From: an uncultured Campylobacterales bacterium
GTDB lineage: Bacteria; Campylobacterota; Campylobacteria; Campylobacterales; Arcobacteraceae
Assembly: GCA_947494995.1 (NCBI GenBank)
Contig: CANLWY010000001.1
Location: forward strand, 186,001 to 250,000
Reading direction: 5' to 3'
DNA: 64,000 nt
Every line of letters begins with the position of its first letter. The stretch's first letter is position 1. The notes below the pieces were generated by a model, which saw only the letters and a list, made by a program, of their open reading frames with translations, ran no database searches and was not told the DNA's origin. The translations under genes and the position numbers were made by a program. This document shows, piece after piece, positions 33,927 through 43,367 of the stretch.

Positions 33927-34546
33927 TGAATAGAAGGGATTTTTTACAAGGAGTAACTCTTAGTTCTATAGTGGCTTTGAATTATGGTTGCAGTATAAAG
34001 CCCCTTGTAAAAGATAAGAATAAAAAACTTGCTATTGTATATGCAACTAAATATGGTGCAACAAAAGATACTTCTTTATGGATAGCAAAAGGGTTACAAA
34101 GAGAAGTTGATTTTTTTGATATTGAACAAGATTCTTTTGAAAATATTGTTAATGAGTATGATTATTTTATTATTGGTTCTGGAGTTTGGATTGATGGCGT
34201 TCATAAAGATTTAATAGCTTTTTTAAAAGAGAACAAAGAAGAGCTAGAAAACAAAATCATTGCTTCATTTATAGTTTGTGGGACAAGTAAAAAAGATAAA
34301 GCTGGTGAAGAGCGAATATCTCAATACTTTAGTAGATTTCATTCTGAAATGATTAAAAAACCCTTAGTAAGTGACTTTTTTGGTGGAAGAATTATAATTG
34401 AACAGTTAAGCAAAAAAGATAGAACAATTCTTGAAAACTTTTATAAAAAAGTGTTAAAAAGAGAGTTTAAAAGTTGGGATAAAACTCAGCCATATAAAGC
34501 TGAATCTTTTGGTAAAACATTTTCACAAGTATTAAAAACTAGTTAA
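33926..34546 (+). CDS. Flavodoxin-domain protein with twin-arginine-type signal
   Basis: 206 residues. The N-terminus MNRRDFLQGVTLSSIVAL is a Tat-type signal (RRDFL) followed by YGC, which might be a poor lipobox. The rest is a flavodoxin fold: VYATKYGATKDTSLWIAKGL for the FMN phosphate and GSGVWIDGVHKDL after the third strand, most like HemG-type protoporphyrinogen oxidases (flavodoxin_5). Being exported is unusual for this fold; a folded FMN protein would need Tat. Starts at a GTG overlapping the diguanylate cyclase stop (TAGTG). Function open. Confidence 0.8.
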   Translation: MNRRDFLQGVTLSSIVALNYGCSIKPLVKDKNKKLAIVYATKYGATKDTSLWIAKGLQREVDFFDIEQDSFENIVNEYDYFIIGSGVWIDGVHKDLIAFLKENKEELENKIIASFIVCGTSKKDKAGEERISQYFSRFHSEMIKKPLVSDFFGGRIIIEQLSKKDRTILENFYKKVLKREFKSWDKTQPYKAESFGKTFSQVLKTS

Positions 34547-36500
34547 GAGGTAATATAATCGAGAAACTAGCTCCCACATATTTTTTGTTTTTAAATTCAA
34601 AAGACTTATTCTCTACAATAACTTGACCTAAAAGGTGATTTGTCACAATTTGATAGGTCATATATAATCCAATACCAGTACCTTGAGATTGGTGTTTTGT
34701 TGTAAAATATGCATCAAAAACCTTAGCAATATTTTTTTCTGGAATTCCTCCTGCATTATCAGTTACAGAAATTTTTACACAACCACCCTCATTTCTTTGT
34801 TCACATTTATTTTTTTTACAATTTATTAAATCGCAATCAAAAGCTCGTTCAACTTTAAAAAATATTAATTTCTCATCTAGTTCTTTTTCACTCAATATAT
34901 CAACAGCATTATTTAAAATATTTATTAGAGATTGAATTAATTCGTTTTCATATGTCATAACATTAATATCTTCAATATCTGATTCTATATGAATATCTTT
35001 ACTTTTGTATCTTGAAGAAGTTAACTGCATAACTTTATTATACAGTGCTTCTGTAGAGATTTCATGAAGTATTTTATTTGGATTAAAAAATTCTCTAAAG
35101 TCATCAATTGTTTTTGATAAATAGTCGGTTGATTTTAAGATGGCATCCAATGCTTCAGCATGTGATTCTTTTGTTAAAGTTCCAAATTCATCTTCTAGTT
35201 TTACTCTACTAGTTGCAGTACTTATCATATTTAAAGGTTGTCGCCATTGATGTGCTATATTACCAATCATCTCACCCATTGACGCCATTTTTGATTGTTG
35301 GTGTAAGAGTACATCTTTTTTTCTATTTGCAATAATTTCTCTTTGTATTCTGTCATTATAATCATCAAAAAATCTTTTTAAAATATTTGAAATATATGTA
35401 GCTAAAAAGATAAGTGCAATTGTAAGAAAAAAACTTATCATTAAAGTCTTTTTTAGTGATTGATTGTTTAATTCCTTTAATTCCTTTGCTTTTTCTTCTA
35501 AGAATTCAAGCATCTCTTTATTATAAAAACCAGAAGCGATAGCCCATTTCCATTCATCTAAACCTTGAACATAAGTAAACTTTTCTGCGGGTTTCCCTGT
35601 TTGAGGCATTATTGTACCGATATAGTTAACAAAGCCACTTCCTTCTTTTGCCTTATTTATTATGGTTTGAGTAATTTTTTTACCATTTGCATCAGTAAGA
35701 TCTATCCTATTTTGTCCTATATAAGATTTTTTAATATGTGCTAATTGAACACCTTCATAATCAAAAACAAATATGTATCCATTTTTCCCATAAAATATAT
35801 TTTGTATATACTCCAGCATATGACTTTTAATTTTTATTGTAAAGTCTTCTAGGTATTCTCCTGTTCCAATAAAGATATCTAATTCTTTATGATATTTATT
35901 AAAGGTAATCTTTTTATACTCTTGTTTTAAATCATTTGGTTTTACCCAGAAGATTTCTTTAAAGAAATCTCCATATTTTAAACTTCCTGCAATTGTCTGT
36001 TTTATGATTTCTTGGTCTCTTTTGTCCTTGAAGTTTATAAGTTGTTTTCCTTCAAACTCAGGCTTAATAGGATGTAAAACATTGATACCATCCATCTGGT
36101 AAATATAAAAATATCCTCTGTTTTCGTTAAATCGAAGATTTCTTAAAGAAGATTTTATTATCCGAAAAATCTCTTTTTTATCTTTATGTGAATACTCTTT
36201 ATAAATGGTATCTACTATAGAGTATGCTTCATCAACTCTTTTCTTGAGTTTATCTTTTAATTCATTTTCAAGATTTTCTTGCTGCTCAACTATTTGTTTA
36301 TAGACTTTTTCTACTTGAATTTTTACTAAATTTTTATTTGTATCTATGAAGTTTTTTTCGTATATTGCCATATCTTTTTCATAGTTTAATTCATTTTGAT
36401 AGTAAATTAAAGCATTTACAATAAGTCCAATTGTAAAGATTACTACAAAAGGAGAGTACTTGACAAAGTTAAGAAGTTGTTTTTCACTTTTTATTAGCAT
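34539..36500 (-). CDS. Cache-domain sensor histidine kinase with cysteine cluster
   Basis: 653 residues: TM1 about 15-33, a large periplasmic part with two Cache-type halves (RGYFYIYQMDG and NGYIFVFDYEG, each followed by an IGTGEY or IASGFY element), TM2 near 350-370, an H-box of the AHQWRQPLNMIS kind near 415, and a HATPase with NILNNAVDIL, DNAGGIP and GTGIGLYMTYQIV. Inside the HATPase, between the N and G boxes, four cysteines lie in a CX4CX4CX7C pattern. The Cache part resembles that of the chemoreceptor at 448-2976, so the ligand class may be similar. No response regulator is adjacent. It overlaps the convergent flavodoxin gene by 8 bases. Confidence 0.9.
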   Translation of the reverse strand: MLIKSEKQLLNFVKYSPFVVIFTIGLIVNALIYYQNELNYEKDMAIYEKNFIDTNKNLVKIQVEKVYKQIVEQQENLENELKDKLKKRVDEAYSIVDTIYKEYSHKDKKEIFRIIKSSLRNLRFNENRGYFYIYQMDGINVLHPIKPEFEGKQLINFKDKRDQEIIKQTIAGSLKYGDFFKEIFWVKPNDLKQEYKKITFNKYHKELDIFIGTGEYLEDFTIKIKSHMLEYIQNIFYGKNGYIFVFDYEGVQLAHIKKSYIGQNRIDLTDANGKKITQTIINKAKEGSGFVNYIGTIMPQTGKPAEKFTYVQGLDEWKWAIASGFYNKEMLEFLEEKAKELKELNNQSLKKTLMISFFLTIALIFLATYISNILKRFFDDYNDRIQREIIANRKKDVLLHQQSKMASMGEMIGNIAHQWRQPLNMISTATSRVKLEDEFGTLTKESHAEALDAILKSTDYLSKTIDDFREFFNPNKILHEISTEALYNKVMQLTSSRYKSKDIHIESDIEDINVMTYENELIQSLINILNNAVDILSEKELDEKLIFFKVERAFDCDLINCKKNKCEQRNEGGCVKISVTDNAGGIPEKNIAKVFDAYFTTKHQSQGTGIGLYMTYQIVTNHLLGQVIVENKSFEFKNKKYVGASFSIILPLN

Positions 36501-36501
36501 A

Positions 36502-37077
36502 TCACTCTTCTAAATATTTAATAATATCTTTTTTTGATCTATTTGATAAAAAGTTTTGATATAACTTTTTATCAACATCAAAAAGTAGTTTACTTGATTG
36601 CTGAATTTGTTCAGCAACAATATTAGAATCAACACCTAATTGAATAAATAATTCATTATCTGAGCTTATCCAAGAGTTAATTATTTTAGAATGAGTTAAT
36701 GACTTTAGTGAAATATGTTCAGCAAACTTTTTAATATCTTTATCAAATACATGTGGATTATCTAGTTTTTCTAAATATGCTTTGTAAAGATATAGAGTTT
36801 TAGCATAGATTTTTTTAGTCAAATTATGACTTGCTCCAATAAGAGCTTTTTTAGTATGAAATTGTAACTCTTTTTTATCAATATTTTTTGTAAGTCCTAA
36901 AGCTTCTATATGGTTTTTGATATTTCTTTTTTGAAGCCATGATGGAGCGTCACTAGGTATTTCAATCTCTTTTTTTTCTTCTTTTGAACTAGAAAAAGGG
37001 TTTAAAGAAGAGATTGAAAAACAACCAGTAAAAAAAAGACTTAAAAAAATTGATAAAAAAAGAGTTTGTCTTATCAT
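36502..37077 (-). CDS. LPP20-like lipoprotein
   Basis: 191 residues with a lipoprotein signal ending FFTGC (Cys19) and a mostly helical, lysine-rich remainder. APSWLQKRN and a short conserved block IEALGLTKN near 60 resemble LPP20-family lipoproteins of Helicobacter and Campylobacter, which are outer-membrane lipoproteins of uncertain function. It ends one base before the kinase gene and could be co-transcribed with it. Confidence 0.65.
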   Translation of the reverse strand: MIRQTLFLSIFLSLFFTGCFSISSLNPFSSSKEEKKEIEIPSDAPSWLQKRNIKNHIEALGLTKNIDKKELQFHTKKALIGASHNLTKKIYAKTLYLYKAYLEKLDNPHVFDKDIKKFAEHISLKSLTHSKIINSWISSDNELFIQLGVDSNIVAEQIQQSSKLLFDVDKKLYQNFLSNRSKKDIIKYLEE

Positions 37078-37086
37078 ACTATGTCC

Positions 37087-38256
37087 TTAGCAATCATTAA
37101 ACTTTTTGATAATCTCTTTTGACTTTTCTAAAGCAATTTCACTTGAGTTTTTATCAAAAGTTAAAGCTACTGCCATTCTTCTTCCTTTATGAGATTGTGG
37201 CTTTCCAAATACTCTAACATAAGAATCTTTTGTAAAAGCAGATTTCTTAATTTTAATTTCTGGGTTGAAGCTATCACCTTTTGCTTTATATGCAGCACTT
37301 GCTCCACATCCATAATCAATATAATCTAATGGCAATCCTAAAACAGCTCTAACGTGTAAAGCAAATTCGCTTTGAGATTGAGTAATCATAGTAACCATTC
37401 CTGTATCATGTGGTCTAGGACTAACTTCTGAGAAGAATACTTCATCACCTTTTACAAATAATTCTACTCCAAAAATACCATGACCACCTAAACCATCAGT
37501 AACAGTTTTAGCTATTTCTTGTGCATTTTTCTTTGCTTTTTTACTCATATTCATTGGTTGCCAAGAGAAAATATAGTCTCCATCTTGTTGAATGTGTCCA
37601 ATAGGTTCGCAGAAAACTGTTTGGCTTCCGTTTCTAGCAGTTAACATTGTGATTTCATAATCAAATTTTATAAACTCTTCAACAATTAATTCACTAGCAT
37701 CACCTCTTGCTTCTTTTGCAATTTCCCATGATTTTTCTAAGTCAGCTTCAGTTTTAGCAATACTTTGTCCGTGTCCAGATGAACTCATAACAGGTTTTAT
37801 TACACAAGGGAATCCCATGTTTTTAGCTGCTTTTTCTAAGCCTTCAAAAGTAGAAACAAACTCATATCCACCAGTTTTTACTTTTAGTTTTTCTGCTGCA
37901 AATTCTCTAATGTTTTTTCTATTCATTGTTTTATTTACTGCATCTGCATTTGGAATTACATGAAAACCTTCTTTTTCAGCTGTAAATAATGCATCTATAC
38001 TTATTGCTTCCACCTCAGGTAGAATAAAATCAGGTTTTTCTCTTCTTATTACATCTAATATTTCATTTTTATCTTTCATATTTATTGTGTAAGATCTGTT
38101 TGCAACTAAGTGTGCAGGAGCGTTATTGTATGAGTCTACGGCAATAGTTTCTATACCTAGTCTTTGGGCCTCAATAATAACCTCTTTCCCTAATTCTCCA
38201 CTTCCAAGAAGCATAATCTTTGTAGAGTCTGATTTTAATGGTGCTGTAAATTTCAT
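37087..38256 (-). CDS. purT: Formate-dependent phosphoribosylglycinamide formyltransferase
   Basis: Third step of purine synthesis, using formate and ATP instead of formyl-folate. 389 residues with an ATP-grasp layout: [18 protein letters not shown] at the start, MSSSGHGQS for the ATP loop, [15 protein letters not shown], and [16 protein letters not shown] near the Mg site. Full family length. Nine bases separate it from the glucosaminidase gene upstream. purM lies at 41102 on the other strand. Confidence 0.95.
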   Translation of the reverse strand: MKFTAPLKSDSTKIMLLGSGELGKEVIIEAQRLGIETIAVDSYNNAPAHLVANRSYTINMKDKNEILDVIRREKPDFILPEVEAISIDALFTAEKEGFHVIPNADAVNKTMNRKNIREFAAEKLKVKTGGYEFVSTFEGLEKAAKNMGFPCVIKPVMSSSGHGQSIAKTEADLEKSWEIAKEARGDASELIVEEFIKFDYEITMLTARNGSQTVFCEPIGHIQQDGDYIFSWQPMNMSKKAKKNAQEIAKTVTDGLGGHGIFGVELFVKGDEVFFSEVSPRPHDTGMVTMITQSQSEFALHVRAVLGLPLDYIDYGCGASAAYKAKGDSFNPEIKIKKSAFTKDSYVRVFGKPQSHKGRRMAVALTFDKNSSEIALEKSKEIIKKFNDC

Positions 38257-38265
38257 TTTTTTCCT

Positions 38266-39018
38266 TTAGTTAATAGTTCTTGTTATATTTTCATTTTGAA
38301 TTTTTTTATAAAAGTTTTTATCAATAATTGTAAGTTTATTTTTTCTAATTATTGACTTTAAAATTTTCACATAGTTATGACCAATTCCTGAGTATTTAGT
38401 CATAGTTGAGCTTAGTTTCATTCCATTTATATATGTCCCTTTGGCTCTTTGTTGTTTTCTATTCTTTCTAAACTCTTTATAGGCTCCAGTTCTATTAAGA
38501 TTCAACATATATGCTGCAATAGAAGCTTGAAGGTCAGGGAAAATTCTTATTAAATGTTTTTTACCTTTTTCTCTTCTTAGTGGGACCATTCCTATTTTTG
38601 GATTATAAGTCCAGTGTCCAAAAATATTGTTAGCTTTTTTAAAGAATCTACTTTTTCCCCAGCCACTTTCTGTTGCAGCTTGTGCAAGAGCCATTGATGG
38701 TGGAATAATATCAACTCTTTCCATATATCTTTTATAGTTGTACAGGGATTTAACTTTATATTTTGTTTGCAGTTTCTTTAGTTTTAAATACTCATGAGAA
38801 TTTTTATCAAGGTTTTTAGAGCCTTTTAATGATTTAATAAACTCTCTTTCTTCTAAAATCTTTCTATTCTCTTTTTCAATTCTTTTTTCAAAAAAGTTAA
38901 AAAAATACTCTTTTTGTTTTGAGATATGAAGTTTATAGTAAGAATCAGGGAACTCTCCTGCATTTAAAGAAACAAAAAATAGTAGAGATAACAGTGTTGT
39001 TTTTATTAAAATATTCAT
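38266..39018 (-). CDS. Bax-like glucosaminidase (putative peptidoglycan hydrolase)
   Basis: 250 residues with a signal peptide (cut near LNA-GE), a helical lysine-rich linker, and a glucosaminidase domain of the Bax/FlgJ kind: ALAQAATESGWGKSRFF holds the catalytic Glu, then NIFGHWTYNPKIGMVP and a late YVKILKSIIRKNKL. It would cleave the glycan strand in the periplasm. It ends a few bases from purT and starts 3 bases after dapF, so all are likely in one transcript. Confidence 0.88.
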   Translation of the reverse strand: MNILIKTTLLSLLFFVSLNAGEFPDSYYKLHISKQKEYFFNFFEKRIEKENRKILEEREFIKSLKGSKNLDKNSHEYLKLKKLQTKYKVKSLYNYKRYMERVDIIPPSMALAQAATESGWGKSRFFKKANNIFGHWTYNPKIGMVPLRREKGKKHLIRIFPDLQASIAAYMLNLNRTGAYKEFRKNRKQQRAKGTYINGMKLSSTMTKYSGIGHNYVKILKSIIRKNKLTIIDKNFYKKIQNENITRTIN

Positions 39019-39021
39019 GCT

Positions 39022-39762
39022 TTACTCGATTATTGCATTAAATATTTTTTTAACAGCACCTTTAAAGTAGATTTTTTCATCAACTTTAGAGATTGTTAAC
39101 TCTTCATTGCTTTTTGGATATACAAAAGTGCTATTTTCTACTAATCCTAAGTCATTTGCTCTTAAGAAACAAGCTACCATACCAGTTCCACATGCAAGAG
39201 TTTCACCTTCTACTCCTCTTTCATATGTTCTAACTTTTATGATGCCATTTTCAATTTTTGCAAAGTTTACATTTGCATTATGAGCATATCTCATTTTAGC
39301 GCATAAATCATGGCTGTATTTATCTAAGTCATCAACTAGTGTTACTAAGTGAGGTACTCCTGTATCAATTAAGTACCAAGTTAAACCTTTTTCTTCAAAA
39401 GGTTCTTTGATTATTATAGGTTTTGTCATTTGTGTTTCTACAATATTCCCATCTACTTTTGATTCAATAATTCCAGCTTCCGTTAAAAATTTCATTTTTG
39501 AAGGTGCAAGATTGTTATTGTAAGCGTAGTGCGCTACTGCCCTAGTTGCATTTCCACACATTGCGGCATCGCTTCCATCACTATTTCTAAATTGCCATTT
39601 AAAATCTGCTTCATCACATGGTAAGATTGCTACAAACCCATCTGCACCAATTCCTTCTGTTCTATTACATAATCTTATTGCATCTTCTGTAAAATCTCTT
39701 TCTATAAATGAGTGGAAAATTACAAAGTCATTCCCACTTGCAGAGTATTTTGCATACGTCAT
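39022..39762 (-). CDS. dapF: Diaminopimelate epimerase
   Basis: Converts LL- to meso-diaminopimelate for lysine and cell wall synthesis. 246 residues with the two catalytic cysteines in MCGNATRAVAHYA and LACGTGMVACF, and SGNDFVIF at the start. Its ATG overlaps the coaE stop by 4 bases. Confidence 0.96.
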   Translation of the reverse strand: MTYAKYSASGNDFVIFHSFIERDFTEDAIRLCNRTEGIGADGFVAILPCDEADFKWQFRNSDGSDAAMCGNATRAVAHYAYNNNLAPSKMKFLTEAGIIESKVDGNIVETQMTKPIIIKEPFEEKGLTWYLIDTGVPHLVTLVDDLDKYSHDLCAKMRYAHNANVNFAKIENGIIKVRTYERGVEGETLACGTGMVACFLRANDLGLVENSTFVYPKSNEELTISKVDEKIYFKGAVKKIFNAIIE

Positions 39763-40349
39763 AAAATCTCCTTAATGATTCTCTCTACTTCTTTTTGTAA
39801 ATTTTTTAAGTTTGTAGAGTTGTCTATAACTAAATCTGCTAAATCTCTTTTTTTATCAATATCCATTTGGTTTGATATTTTTAATTTAGCTTCTTCTTCA
39901 TTTATTCCATCTCTTTGCATTAGTCTTTGAATCTGTAACTCTTTTGGAGTATAAATAACTAAAGATTTAGGAATAGGATAGTGCATTTTTTCGAAAAATA
40001 GTGGAATATCTATGAAATAGGGTTTTTTCTGTTCTTCAAAAATTTTTGACTCTTTTATTATCTCTTCTTTTATTAAAGGATGTAATAAAGCTTCAAGTTT
40101 TAGTTTATTCTCTTCATTTGAAAAGATTATCTTACCTAACTCTTTTCTTAGTACTTTCCCATTTTCTACGTATTGTTCACCAAACATAGTTGCTATTTTT
40201 GCACTATTCTCATCCAATAGTTTATGTGCGATTTTATCAGCATCAATTGTTAAAAACCCGTGAAGTTTTAGTAGATTACAGACTGTACTTTTACCTGTAG
40301 CAATTCCTCCGGTTAAAGCAATTGCATGTTTAAATAAATCATTACTCAT
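39759..40349 (-). CDS. coaE: Dephospho-CoA kinase
   Basis: Last step of coenzyme A synthesis. 196 residues: P-loop LTGGIATGKSTVCNLL, the IDADKIAHKLL substrate element, and the QRLMQRDGINEEEAKLKI lid region. On the minus strand TAAAAT (40362-40357) ends 7 bases before the ATG and there is no ribosome site, predicting a leaderless mRNA. Overlaps dapF by 4 bases. Confidence 0.95.
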   Translation of the reverse strand: MSNDLFKHAIALTGGIATGKSTVCNLLKLHGFLTIDADKIAHKLLDENSAKIATMFGEQYVENGKVLRKELGKIIFSNEENKLKLEALLHPLIKEEIIKESKIFEEQKKPYFIDIPLFFEKMHYPIPKSLVIYTPKELQIQRLMQRDGINEEEAKLKISNQMDIDKKRDLADLVIDNSTNLKNLQKEVERIIKEIL

Positions 40350-40408
40350 AGTAGATATTTTACTGAAATAATGATTTATTTTTGTTTATTGAAGATTAAA
40401 ATGAGTGC

Positions 40409-40951
40409 TTATCTTTTTGCAATACCAGTTAATGCTTTGTGTTGTGCTGCTGGAAATACAAAAGAAGCATGATGAATTTCAGTTGAGTAATACTCTAAAT
40501 CATCAAGTAAATCTGATCTTTGAAGTATAATATCAGCAGTAGGGTGATATTTTTTAGAAGCTAAAATAGCAGTTTCATGTCCAAATTTAAATGGCATAGC
40601 AATCCAGAAATTTTGTCCCACTAATTCTAAGTCTGTTTTTAATTTATCTTCATCTTTCGAGAAACTATCTGTAGAAAGACAGATTAATCCATCATCATTT
40701 AAAACTCTTTGAATATTTGCTAATAACATTTCGTCAATATTTATGTCAGTTAAAATTACTACATCAATATTTTTTTCATCTTTTGAAGTTAAAATTGATA
40801 CATCACCAAACTCAATATTTCCAGTGTGTTTTGATGCTTCTTTTTTAAGTGCTTCACTAGATGAACCAATAATTAAAACATTTTGAGCTTCTTTATGTGT
40901 ACATAAGGGCGTATGTACCATCATTTCATTAAAAGCTTGATTATCTTTCAT
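40409..40951 (-). CDS. Shortened spermidine synthase-like protein
   Basis: 180 residues. NEMMVHTPLCTH near the start and YYSTEIHHASFVFPAAQH near the end are strong matches to the spermidine synthase core, but the N-terminal beta domain of SpeE (about 60 residues) is missing and the SAM-type binding loop GGGDGG is replaced by IGSSSEA. DVVILTDINIDEMLL stands where the catalytic aspartate loop would be. It may be a degenerate or non-catalytic member, or a divergent aminopropyltransferase of Campylobacterota. No frameshift is visible, and a ribosome site precedes it (AAGGAAT). Confidence 0.65.
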   Translation of the reverse strand: MKDNQAFNEMMVHTPLCTHKEAQNVLIIGSSSEALKKEASKHTGNIEFGDVSILTSKDEKNIDVVILTDINIDEMLLANIQRVLNDDGLICLSTDSFSKDEDKLKTDLELVGQNFWIAMPFKFGHETAILASKKYHPTADIILQRSDLLDDLEYYSTEIHHASFVFPAAQHKALTGIAKR

Positions 40952-40985
40952 CTGTATAATTCCTTATATTTTATAAAATTTTCGA

Positions 40986-41062
40986 TATAATAGCACAAAA
41001 CTTTTAAATATATAGGATATATTAAGTATCACTAAAAAATTAAGTAAATTTTAATAAGTGAT
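40986..41062 (+). promoter_or_regulatory. purM promoter and leader hairpin
   Basis: TATAAT at 40986-40991 is followed by a leader of about 100 bases. Within it ATCACT (41028-41033) pairs with AGTGAT (41057-41062), and inside these AAAATT pairs with AATTTT (41047-41052), giving a two-part hairpin with internal mismatches. It may be an operator or leader structure; no known purine riboswitch core was recognised. Confidence 0.4.
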
Positions 41063-41101
41063 GATTTAATACTATTTCAATCATTCAAAACAAGGAAAAT
41101 A

Positions 41102-42097
41102 ATGAGTACAGTTAGTTACAAAGATGCTGGTGTAGATATAGATGCAGGAAACCAATTTGTAGAGAATATTAAACCACATGTAAAATCAACAATGATTCCA
41201 GGTGTATTAGGTGGAATTGGTTCATTTGCAGGAGCATTTGAACTTCCAAAAGGTTATAAAGAGCCAGTAATATTATCAGGTACAGATGGTGTTGGTACAA
41301 AATTAAAGTTAGCAATTGATTCTAAAAAGTTTGATACGGTTGGAATTGATTTAGTTGCTATGTGTACAAATGATTTATTATGTAACTTTGGAGAGCCACT
41401 ATTTTTCCTAGACTATTATGCAACAGCAAAACTTGAAGTAGATGAAGCAACTGATGTTGTGAAGGGTATTGCAGAAGGTTGTATTAGGTCTGAGTGTGCA
41501 TTAGTTGGTGGAGAAACTGCTGAGATGCCAGGAATGTATAAAGAGGGTGATTTCGATTTAGCTGGTTTTTGTGTAGGTATTGCAGAGAAAGCTGAATTAA
41601 ATAGAATTGAAAAAATTGAAGCTGGTGATACATTAATCGCACTTCCATCTTCTGGTATCCACTCAAATGGTTTCTCACTTGTAAGAAAACTTCTTTTAGA
41701 AAAACTTGGAATGACTTTAGATGATGAATTTGATGGTAAAAAGTTAAGTGATGTATTACTTGAGCCAACAAGAATTTATGTAAAAGAGTTTAAAGCAAAC
41801 AAAGAAAATATTAATGCATTAGCACATATTACTGGTGGAGGAATTACAGAAAACTTACCTAGAGTTTTACCTGATAATTTTAAAGCTGTTGTAAAAAGAG
41901 ATGCAATCAAAGTATTACCTATCTTCGAATTTATGGGACAATTTGTTGAAACTGAAGAGATGTACAGAACATTTAACATGGGTGTTGGTATGATTTTAGT
42001 TGTAAATCCAGCAAATGTAGATGCTGTATTAGCAAACACTGATGGTTATGTTATTGGTGAGATTCAAGAGGGTGAAAAAGGCGTAGAGTTTATATAA
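41102..42097 (+). CDS. purM: Phosphoribosylformylglycinamidine cyclo-ligase
   Basis: Fifth step of purine synthesis (AIR synthetase). 331 residues, with YKDAGVDIDAGN at the start, LSGTDGVGTKLKLAI for ATP binding, MCTNDLLCNFGEPLFFLDY, ALVGGETAEMPGMY and HITGGGITENLPRVLP. AAGGAAAATA precedes the ATG. It ends 3 bases from the convergent pirin gene. Confidence 0.97.
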   Translation: MSTVSYKDAGVDIDAGNQFVENIKPHVKSTMIPGVLGGIGSFAGAFELPKGYKEPVILSGTDGVGTKLKLAIDSKKFDTVGIDLVAMCTNDLLCNFGEPLFFLDYYATAKLEVDEATDVVKGIAEGCIRSECALVGGETAEMPGMYKEGDFDLAGFCVGIAEKAELNRIEKIEAGDTLIALPSSGIHSNGFSLVRKLLLEKLGMTLDDEFDGKKLSDVLLEPTRIYVKEFKANKENINALAHITGGGITENLPRVLPDNFKAVVKRDAIKVLPIFEFMGQFVETEEMYRTFNMGVGMILVVNPANVDAVLANTDGYVIGEIQEGEKGVEFI

Positions 42098-42100
42098 AAC

Positions 42101-42805
42101 TCAAGCCTCTGCCATCTCTATAAATAAGAAGTGAGAACTGGTAACCGCTTTTATAGCCATTTCTTCTTCTTTTATAATCTCTAAAGCATCACCTTTTTTT
42201 AATTCAATGCCGTTTATTATTGAACTGCCTTCTATTTGTACAAAATATATTTGTCTTCCTTCTTTTATTGAAAAATCTAAATTTTTTGACTCTTCAAGCT
42301 CACTTACATAAAAGTTTACATCTTGATGGATTTGAACTGGTGCTTCTCCATCTTTTGAAGAGACAATATTTAAAAATCTATTTTTTCTTTGCTCTTTTGT
42401 AAATTTGTGTGAACCATATAGTCTTGGAAGACCTTTTTTAGGAGGTAGAATCCAAATTTGTAGAAGTCGTAAGTCTTTACTTTCATGCATGTTATGTTCA
42501 CTATGGTAAATTCCATCTCCTGCACTTAAATATTGAACTTCTCCTCTTTTTAAGGTTTCTTTATTTCCCATAGAGTCTTTATGCGTTATCTCTCCCTCAA
42601 TTATATATGAGATAATTTCCATGTTTTCATGAGGGTGAGTATCAAAACCACTTTTTGGATGAATAATATCGTCATTTAAAACTCTTAATACTCCAAATTG
42701 AATATTGTCATAGTTTATGTATTCTGCAAAAGAGAAGTGAAATCGTGATTCCAGCCATCCAAGGTTTGAAGTACCCATATTCTTTTTATTTAGTTTTTTT
42801 AGCAT
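42101..42805 (-). CDS. Pirin-family cupin protein
   Basis: 234 residues, double cupin. The N-terminal metal site HPHENMEIISYIIEGEITHK (two His and Glu, then His) and EHNMHESKDLRLLQIWILP are typical of bacterial pirin/YhhW proteins, some of which have quercetinase activity. Third gene of a yceI - FMN reductase - pirin unit behind MarR-type operators, so likely part of a response to quinones or other redox-active compounds. Confidence 0.9.
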   Translation of the reverse strand: MLKKLNKKNMGTSNLGWLESRFHFSFAEYINYDNIQFGVLRVLNDDIIHPKSGFDTHPHENMEIISYIIEGEITHKDSMGNKETLKRGEVQYLSAGDGIYHSEHNMHESKDLRLLQIWILPPKKGLPRLYGSHKFTKEQRKNRFLNIVSSKDGEAPVQIHQDVNFYVSELEESKNLDFSIKEGRQIYFVQIEGSSIINGIELKKGDALEIIKEEEMAIKAVTSSHFLFIEMAEA

Positions 42806-42815
42806 AAATAACTCC

Positions 42816-43316
42816 TTATTTTAAAAGACCTGCAAATTGACTCAAAATTCTTTTAGAACTATCTTCTTTTAGTGGTGTTTGATAGGTTGTGATAATCTCT
42901 CTTGGCATAACAATAGAACCTAGTTTTGTAAACTGTATCCTCATAGCATTTGAAACATCACTTCCTCCACCACCAGAGTGAGTAGCAAGTTGAATCTTTT
43001 TTAATGTAAATAGTTTTCTAAAATCATCACCAACTCTTGATACCCATGCAATAAAGTTCACATGTACAGGAGGAAGAGAGAAGTTGTACTCTGGGGATAC
43101 AAAAAGATATGCTTCTGCACTATCCATTTTCTGTATTAAGGAATCAATAATTCTTGGAATACCATCATTCTCTTCTTTAAAACTATCATACATTGGTAGG
43201 TTTAATTCAACAAGATTTATTATCTCTGATTTCTTACCTAACTCTTTTAATTGTACTTGCATTTTATTTGCTAATTTCATATTTTCATTTAGACTTGATA
43301 CAAATATTAAAATCAT
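42816..43316 (-). CDS. NADPH-dependent FMN reductase family protein
   Basis: 166 residues with a flavodoxin-like fold: an early FVSSLNENMKLANKM phosphate loop and SPEYNFSLPPVHVNFIAWVS, the hallmark segment of the family. Such enzymes reduce quinones, azo dyes or metals with NAD(P)H. It lies 10 bases upstream of the pirin gene and 51 bases downstream of yceI copy 2. Confidence 0.88.
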   Translation of the reverse strand: MILIFVSSLNENMKLANKMQVQLKELGKKSEIINLVELNLPMYDSFKEENDGIPRIIDSLIQKMDSAEAYLFVSPEYNFSLPPVHVNFIAWVSRVGDDFRKLFTLKKIQLATHSGGGGSDVSNAMRIQFTKLGSIVMPREIITTYQTPLKEDSSKRILSQFAGLLK

Positions 43317-43367
43317 AATTATTCCTTTTTTGTGGTCTATATATTGGTTACCACTTTTTAATATAAA

